From positions 1,116,001-1,180,000 of the forward strand of contig NC_010694.1 in NCBI RefSeq assembly GCF_000026185.1: a stretch of DNA of 64,000 nucleotides, in the 5' to 3' direction. The position numbers were made by a program, and so were the translations under genes. This stretch comes from Erwinia tasmaniensis Et1/99. Its GTDB lineage: Bacteria; Pseudomonadota; Gammaproteobacteria; Enterobacterales; Enterobacteriaceae. How positions within the stretch are numbered: the stretch's first letter is position 1; each line of letters opens with the position of its first letter. The notes under the pieces are model-generated. The model worked only from the letters and a program-made list of their open reading frames with translations. It was not told the origin of the DNA and did no database searches. Shown here piece by piece: positions 58,989 through 64,000 of this stretch.

Positions 58989-61145
58989 ATGGAAAGCCAC
59001 TCTGACATGACCGACCGCCCAATCCCCGTTCACGACAACGCCGGGCATCGCCGCTTTATTGAAAGGCTGACGCGGCGCGTGGTGACCGCGTGTGGGATGG
59101 CCATCTTACTGGTCATGATGCTGCTGCTTTTCTGGCTGATTTGGGTCGTGGTGCCGCTGTTTATCGCCCCGGGCTTTCAGGCAGAAAGCCCGATCGCGCT
59201 GCGGCAAAGCAATGAGGCGGTAGCCCTGGGGATGGATCGGCAGCAGAAGTGGGGCTGGCGTATTGATCATCAGGGCAGTGGGCGTTTTATTCCGCTCAAT
59301 GCTGAACCGACTTCCCCGGCCTTGATGCTACTGCCCGGTCGTATCCGGGCCAGTGCCAGCATGGACAATCACAGCGTGCTGCTGCTGTCAGATCGCGGCA
59401 CGATGGTGCTGGTGCAACCCGATTTTACCTCTGGCGCAAATCCACGCTGGACATTTCCTCTTGGCGATACGCCGCTTTCAAGCGGTGAAGATAACGTCCG
59501 GCATTTTGCTCTCGCACAGAGCGCTGAGGATAGCTGGCAGGTAGCACTGGCCACGCCCAGTCATGTTGTCCTGCGGCGTTTGCAGGCGCAGCGACAGCCT
59601 GCGGTAACCTACCGGCTGAATATCAGCGGCGTCGAGCGTCTTTTGCTCGCGCCCGACGGCAGTAAGCTGTATACGCTGTCCGGCACGCAGCTACAGGTGT
59701 GGATCGTCGGCAGCGGTGAACCCCGGCTGCGCGAGTCTCTGACGCTGGCGCAAAAGCCCACGGATATAAGGCTGTTAAGTGGCGGGACTTCACTGTTGAT
59801 TGCGGACGAGCGGGGCATAGGGCAGTGGTTTGATATCGCCAGCGGCCGGGGGCCACAGCTGCGCTTTATTCGCCATTTCGTCGACGCGCAGTGGCAACCG
59901 CTGATGGTGACTGAGCCTTATCGTCGCGTCTTTGCCACCCTGAGTCCGCAGGGCGAACTCCGGCTGTTTGCCAGCAAGCAGCAGGGGGCCATCCTTAGCC
60001 GTCAGCTGCCGCCCGGTGCACAGATGGCGCAGTTCGCTCCCGAAGGCGATGGGCTGTTAGTGGAGCGCGCCGGCACCTGGCAACACTATCGCCTGAGCAA
60101 TCCCTGGCCAGACGTCAGCTGGCGCAGCCTGTGGCACAAAGTCTGGTATGAAAACTACCCTGAACCTGATTATGTCTGGCAGTCGACCTCGGCCAATGAT
60201 GATTACCAGGGAAAATATAGCCTGGTGCCGATGGTGGTGGGAACGTTAAAAGCGGCGGGCCTGGCAATGCTATTTGCCACGCCGTTGGCGCTGGCCGCCG
60301 CTATCTATACCGCGTGGTTTATGACGCCGGGCCTCAGACGCTGGGTGAAACCCGCTATTGAAATGATGGGGGCGCTGCCGGGTGTGGTCATTGGGCTGGT
60401 TGCAGGGCTGTGGCTTGCCCCCAGGGTGGCCGACCGCCTGCTCGGCGTTCTGCTATTGCCGCTGATCCTCGCGGCAATGCTGCTGTTGTGCAGTTGGGCG
60501 GTGCAAAAATTACCGTCCAGGTGGCAAAAGCGCTGGCGCACGGAAGGAAAGGAAGTGCTGCTGCTGATGCCGTTATTACTGTTAAGCGCCGCGTTTGCCC
60601 TGTGGGCAATCCCGCTGCTGGAGCAGGCACTTTGGGGGCAGGGGCTGGCGGAACGTTTAAGTGCCGATTATCAGCAGCGCAATCTGCTGGTGGCGGGGGT
60701 GGCGATGGGGATCGCCCTGGTCCCATTGATATTTACCCTTTCTGAGGATGCCATTTTCAGCGTGCCCGCTTCACTCGGACAAGGTTCAATGGCGCTGGGT
60801 GCCACCCCCTGGCAGACGCTGGCGCGAGTGGTTCTCCCCGCTGCATCATCCGGTATTTTTGCGGCTCTGATGATTGGATTTGGTCGGGCGATAGGAGAAA
60901 CGATGATTGTGCTGATGGCTACCGGAAATACCCCTGAAACCGACGGCGGACTGTTCGCAGGCTTGCGCTCGCTGGCGGCCAATGTTGCGGTAGAAATGCC
61001 GGAAGCGGCGGCAGGAAGCGCTCACTATCGTGTGCTGTTCTTATCGGCGCTGGTGCTGCTGGTATTTACACTGGTGGTCAATACCCTTGCTGAACTGGTG
61101 CGCCAGCGCCTGCGGCAGCGTTACCGACAGTGGGAGATACAGTGA
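58989..61145 (+). CDS. PstC-like ABC permease with large extracytoplasmic domain
   Basis: 718 residues, more than twice the size of E. coli PstC (319). One membrane segment (about 37-58) is followed by about 340 residues of non-membrane sequence with repeated propeller-like strands (ALAQSAEDSWQVALATPSHVVLRRL; LTLAQKPTDIRLLSGGTSLLIADERG), then the permease core with the PstC-type entry LVPMVVGTLKAAGLAML and the EAA loop GATPWQTLARVVLPAASSGIFAALMIGFGRAIGETMIVL. The closest named class is the phosphate-permease-like proteins of secondary Pst loci. ATG at 58989 or 59007. No PstS-type binding protein and no PhoU gene lie nearby. Confidence 0.82.
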   Translation: MESHSDMTDRPIPVHDNAGHRRFIERLTRRVVTACGMAILLVMMLLLFWLIWVVVPLFIAPGFQAESPIALRQSNEAVALGMDRQQKWGWRIDHQGSGRFIPLNAEPTSPALMLLPGRIRASASMDNHSVLLLSDRGTMVLVQPDFTSGANPRWTFPLGDTPLSSGEDNVRHFALAQSAEDSWQVALATPSHVVLRRLQAQRQPAVTYRLNISGVERLLLAPDGSKLYTLSGTQLQVWIVGSGEPRLRESLTLAQKPTDIRLLSGGTSLLIADERGIGQWFDIASGRGPQLRFIRHFVDAQWQPLMVTEPYRRVFATLSPQGELRLFASKQQGAILSRQLPPGAQMAQFAPEGDGLLVERAGTWQHYRLSNPWPDVSWRSLWHKVWYENYPEPDYVWQSTSANDDYQGKYSLVPMVVGTLKAAGLAMLFATPLALAAAIYTAWFMTPGLRRWVKPAIEMMGALPGVVIGLVAGLWLAPRVADRLLGVLLLPLILAAMLLLCSWAVQKLPSRWQKRWRTEGKEVLLLMPLLLLSAAFALWAIPLLEQALWGQGLAERLSADYQQRNLLVAGVAMGIALVPLIFTLSEDAIFSVPASLGQGSMALGATPWQTLARVVLPAASSGIFAALMIGFGRAIGETMIVLMATGNTPETDGGLFAGLRSLAANVAVEMPEAAAGSAHYRVLFLSALVLLVFTLVVNTLAELVRQRLRQRYRQWEIQ

Positions 61146-62794
61146 TGAACGATGCGGCTGCGGGTAATAACCGCTGGCGCTGGCTAACCGCCGGAGCGGT
61201 GTCCGTTAGCCTGCTGGCTTTTCTGCTGCTTATCGCGCTGCTTGCCTGGCAGGGATTACGCTATTTCTGGCCGCAGCCTCTGGTGCTTTTCACCCTAAAT
61301 GCGCCGGCTGGGCAGGTGCAGATGCTGGGTGAGGTGACCTCAATGCAACAGGTGTCGCGCCAGCAGCTACAGGATAGCGGCCAGCCGCATCCGGAAAATC
61401 TGCCGGAAAGCGTCACGCGCTATCTGATTAAAACCGGTAACCGCGATGCCGATAGCGCGGATTTTCGCCCGCTGCTTGCCAGCGACATCCTGCGCCAGGA
61501 AACGCCCGTGCAGGCCATCGTGCTGCAACGGCGCTCCGGCGGCAATGCCTACGGCTGGTTCGAGGGACTGCTGGAAGACCAGCACCCGCTGACCGCACAA
61601 AATCTTTTTCAGACTTTGCAGCAGCGTTTGATACAGACTCATGAGATCCTTGATGAGGCGGAGACTCTGCGTCGGGTGACGCTGGCGCGACTCAATGCGC
61701 AGATTGGTGAGCTTGAACAAACAAGACGGCAGCAACGCATTCATCAGCGCTATACGCCGGAATCCCAGTCTGCGTATGAATCGGACCGCGCCGAGCTGCT
61801 GCGACAGTTTACGAACCAGTCGTCTGTCCTGGCGACGTTGGATCAGGAGAGTCGCAGTACCGTTTTGATACTGCGCGATGCTGGCGGCGTCAGGCACGAA
61901 ATCCCGCTGGCGCAGATCGCCGCCGCCTGGCAGCCAAATGCCATGACCACCGGGATGAAATGGCGGCATTTTGGTCACCAGCTGTGGCTTTTTGTCAGTG
62001 ACTCCGGAGACGGTAATCTTGGTGAGGGCGGCGTATTCCCGGCGATTTTCGGCACCATCCTGATGGTTCTACTGATGTCCGTGGTGGTGATGCCGTTAGG
62101 CGTGGTGGCGGCAATCTGGCTGCACGAATATGCCGGAAATAACGGGTTGACCCGTCTGGTGCGCATCGCGGTCGTTAACCTCGCGGGCGTTCCCTCCATT
62201 GTCTATGGCGTATTTGGTCTCGGTTTCTTTGTCTGGCTGGTGGGCGGCAGCATTGACCGCCTGTTTTTCTCCGCCACGCTGCCCAATCCCACCTTTGGCA
62301 CGCCCGGCCTGCTTTGGGCTTCATTGACGCTGGCACTGCTCACCCTGCCGGTCGTGATTGTTGCCACCGAAGAAGGGCTGTCGCGCATTCCCCCCTCGCT
62401 ACGTCAGGGGTCGCTGGCATTGGGGGCGACCCAGGCGGAAACCCTGTGGCATATTACGCTGCCGCTGGCCGCGCCCGCCATGCTGACCGGTCTGATCCTG
62501 GCGGTAGCGCGCGCCGCCGGAGAAACGGCACCGCTGATGCTGGTGGGCGTGGTCAAAAAGGTGCCGGAACTGCCGGTCGATGCGCTGTTCCCTTACCTGC
62601 ATCTCGACCGTAAGTTTATGCACCTCGGGTTTCAGATTTACGATCTGGCTTTCCAGAGCCCTAATGCCGAAGCCGATCGCCCGCTGGTTTTTGCCACAGC
62701 GCTGCTGCTGGTATTACTGATATTGGCTTTAAATCTGATGGCGATGATATTGCGCCATCGTCTGCGCGAGCGCTACCGTGCGCTGATGCATTAA
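61145..62794 (+). CDS. PstA-like ABC permease with extracytoplasmic insertion
   Basis: 549 residues (E. coli PstA 296). One N-terminal membrane segment, then about 230 soluble residues with a charged helical part ([30 protein letters not shown]), then the permease core: [36 protein letters not shown] and EAA loop [43 protein letters not shown], typical of PstA. The start overlaps the stop of the upstream permease (TGATG), so the pair is translationally coupled. Equivalent enlarged PstC/PstA pairs occur in other gammaproteobacteria. Confidence 0.82.
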   Translation: MNDAAAGNNRWRWLTAGAVSVSLLAFLLLIALLAWQGLRYFWPQPLVLFTLNAPAGQVQMLGEVTSMQQVSRQQLQDSGQPHPENLPESVTRYLIKTGNRDADSADFRPLLASDILRQETPVQAIVLQRRSGGNAYGWFEGLLEDQHPLTAQNLFQTLQQRLIQTHEILDEAETLRRVTLARLNAQIGELEQTRRQQRIHQRYTPESQSAYESDRAELLRQFTNQSSVLATLDQESRSTVLILRDAGGVRHEIPLAQIAAAWQPNAMTTGMKWRHFGHQLWLFVSDSGDGNLGEGGVFPAIFGTILMVLLMSVVVMPLGVVAAIWLHEYAGNNGLTRLVRIAVVNLAGVPSIVYGVFGLGFFVWLVGGSIDRLFFSATLPNPTFGTPGLLWASLTLALLTLPVVIVATEEGLSRIPPSLRQGSLALGATQAETLWHITLPLAAPAMLTGLILAVARAAGETAPLMLVGVVKKVPELPVDALFPYLHLDRKFMHLGFQIYDLAFQSPNAEADRPLVFATALLLVLLILALNLMAMILRHRLRERYRALMH

Positions 62795-62807
62795 CTCGGA
62801 ACTCTTT

Positions 62808-63584
62808 ATGGCAATCACTATTGATGATGCGGATACCGCGCTGGAACTGGATAATCTGAGCTTGTGGTATGGCGAGAAACAGGCGCTTAATGAGATCAGC
62901 CTGCGGGTGCCCGCCCATCGTATCACCGCGCTCATCGGCCCTTCGGGCTGCGGCAAGTCGACCTTGCTACGCTGCTTTAACCGCATGAATGATGCCATCG
63001 AAAGCTGCCGTATCAGCGGGGATATCCGTCTGCAACAGCACTCGATTCAGGCAGCCGGACAGGATCTCTGCGCGCTGCGCCGCCGGGTTGGCATGGTCTT
63101 TCAGCGGCCCAATCCCTTTGCTAAATCCATTTATGACAACGTGGTGTACGGCCTGCGTTTACAGGGGGTTCGCGACAGGCGCGTGCTGGATGAAGCCGTA
63201 GAGCGTGCGCTGCGTGCTGCGGCTCTCTGGGCAGAGGTAAAGGATAACCTGTGGCAGAATGCCCTGACGCTCTCCAGCGGGCAGCAGCAGCGTCTGGTCA
63301 TTGCCCGTGCCATTGCCATAGAGCCGGAGATTTTGCTGCTGGACGAACCCACTTCGGCCCTCGATCCTATTTCAACGCTGGTGATTGAAGAACTGATGAC
63401 CACGCTGAAACAGCATTTCACCCTGATTCTGGTGACGCACAACATGCAGCAGGCGGCGCGTGTATCCGACTATACCGCGTTTATGCATCAGGGGAGCGTG
63501 GTGGAGTTTGGTTTGACCGATACGCTGTTTACCACGCCGCGCCAGCGGCGTACCGAAGATTATATTACCGGAAGGTATGGCTGA
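62808..63584 (+). CDS. pstB: PstB-like phosphate ABC transporter ATPase
   Basis: 258 residues. Walker [20 protein letters not shown] is the PstB-specific form; Q-loop [16 protein letters not shown], signature [14 protein letters not shown] (second Gly of LSGGQ replaced by Ser), Walker [14 protein letters not shown] and H-loop [13 protein letters not shown]. It energises the two upstream permeases, 13 bp away. It most likely belongs to a secondary Pst system; substrate phosphate is inferred from the family. Confidence 0.92.
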   Translation: MAITIDDADTALELDNLSLWYGEKQALNEISLRVPAHRITALIGPSGCGKSTLLRCFNRMNDAIESCRISGDIRLQQHSIQAAGQDLCALRRRVGMVFQRPNPFAKSIYDNVVYGLRLQGVRDRRVLDEAVERALRAAALWAEVKDNLWQNALTLSSGQQQRLVIARAIAIEPEILLLDEPTSALDPISTLVIEELMTTLKQHFTLILVTHNMQQAARVSDYTAFMHQGSVVEFGLTDTLFTTPRQRRTEDYITGRYG

Positions 63585-63626
63585 AGTGGGCCGACGTGAA
63601 GTTCAACCCAGAGCGGGGCGCTGTGT

Positions 63627-64000
63627 TTAGTCGAGGGCATGACCGGCGGCGGGCAGCCGTCGATCGTCGAGCCAGGCCGCGCCATCACGCATAGCCAGGC
63701 GGCCAGCAACAAACCAGCTCACCACCAGCGGGTAGATAGCATGTTCCTGATGCTGTACCCGAGCGGCGACATCTTCTTCCGTATCATCGCTGAAAACCGG
63801 CACTTTCGCCTGCAAAATTACCGGGCCGCCGTCGAGCTGCTCGGTGACAAAATGCACCGAGGTGCCGTGCTCCTCGTCGCCATTTTTAATGGCCTGGCGA
63901 TGAGTATGCAGGCCCGGATATTTCGGCAGCAGGGAAGGGTGAATATTCAGCATGCGTCCGGCGTAGCGATCGACGAACTCTGCGCTAAGGATGCGCATGT
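63627..64000 (-). CDS. purN: Phosphoribosylglycinamide formyltransferase, C-terminal part (cut by window edge)
   Basis: The last roughly 124 codons of PurN. Visible are GRMLNIHPSLLPKYPGLHTHRQAI, EHGTSVHFVTEQLDGGPVILQAKVPV (with the folate/catalytic Asp in the LDGG loop) and a family-like C-terminus. It transfers the formyl group of 10-formyl-THF to GAR in purine synthesis. The N-terminus, and presumably purM, lie to the right of the window. It is convergent with the pst-like operon. Confidence 0.93.
   Translation of the reverse strand, partial: MRILSAEFVDRYAGRMLNIHPSLLPKYPGLHTHRQAIKNGDEEHGTSVHFVTEQLDGGPVILQAKVPVFSDDTEEDVAARVQHQEHAIYPLVVSWFVAGRLAMRDGAAWLDDRRLPAAGHALD

Overview
This 64 kb window is a chromosomal segment of a gammaproteobacterium of the order Enterobacterales. 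Protein sequences and gene order match the E. coli mltF-purL to ppx-ppk-purN interval so closely that residue numbers often coincide (IscS Lys206/Cys328, GlyA Lys229, IscR Cys92/98/104/His107). The differences (iscRS without the rest of isc, a membrane glucose dehydrogenase next to der, a mesXD pair, a denD pair, no yfhM/pbpC) fit an Erwinia-like member of the Erwiniaceae. That genus call is inference, made without a database search.

Layout. 1-4.4 kb: start of mltF (reverse) and PurR-boxed purL. 4.4-8.9 kb: the GlmY sRNA with a sigma54 promoter and three GlrR-type sites, then glrK-qseG-glrR-glnB. 9.1-15 kb: hmp and glyA (divergent, with NsrR and PurR sites), csiE, and a DUF1007/NicO metal-transport pair like ZevAB. 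15-21.2 kb: suhB, trmJ, a reduced isc locus (iscR-iscS only), pepB, sseB. 21.2-35.5 kb: sseA, ndk, rlmN-pilW-rodZ-ispG-hisS-yfgM-bamB-der, then gcd. 35.7-40.4 kb: xseA divergent from guaBA.

40.4-52 kb is the variable stretch between guaA and yfgF. It holds an A/T-rich three-gene cassette (winged-HTH protein, nucleotidyltransferase, PP2C-like phosphatase) behind a near-perfect 24-bp palindrome. Next come a folate-independent methionine synthase pair (mesX-mesD), yaiL, an RluA-type pseudouridine synthase, an unusual cold-shock-domain protein, a denD-MFS pair, mgtE and the small gene yfgG. 52-64 kb: yfgF, a tehB-like methyltransferase, ppx and ppk (reverse), a second Pst-type transporter (pstC/pstA/pstB-like, forward), and the 3' part of purN.

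Functional threads: purine and one-carbon metabolism (purL, glyA, guaB, guaA, purN) with PurR-like boxes at three of the loci; envelope signalling through GlrK/QseG/GlrR to GlmY; Fe-S homeostasis in which only regulator and desulfurase remain; and phosphate/polyphosphate metabolism (ppk-ppx beside a Pst-like transporter). The best candidate for an undescribed system is the HTH-nucleotidyltransferase-PP2C cassette at 40.7-42.7 kb. No tRNA, rRNA, CRISPR array, intact insertion sequence or integrase was seen.
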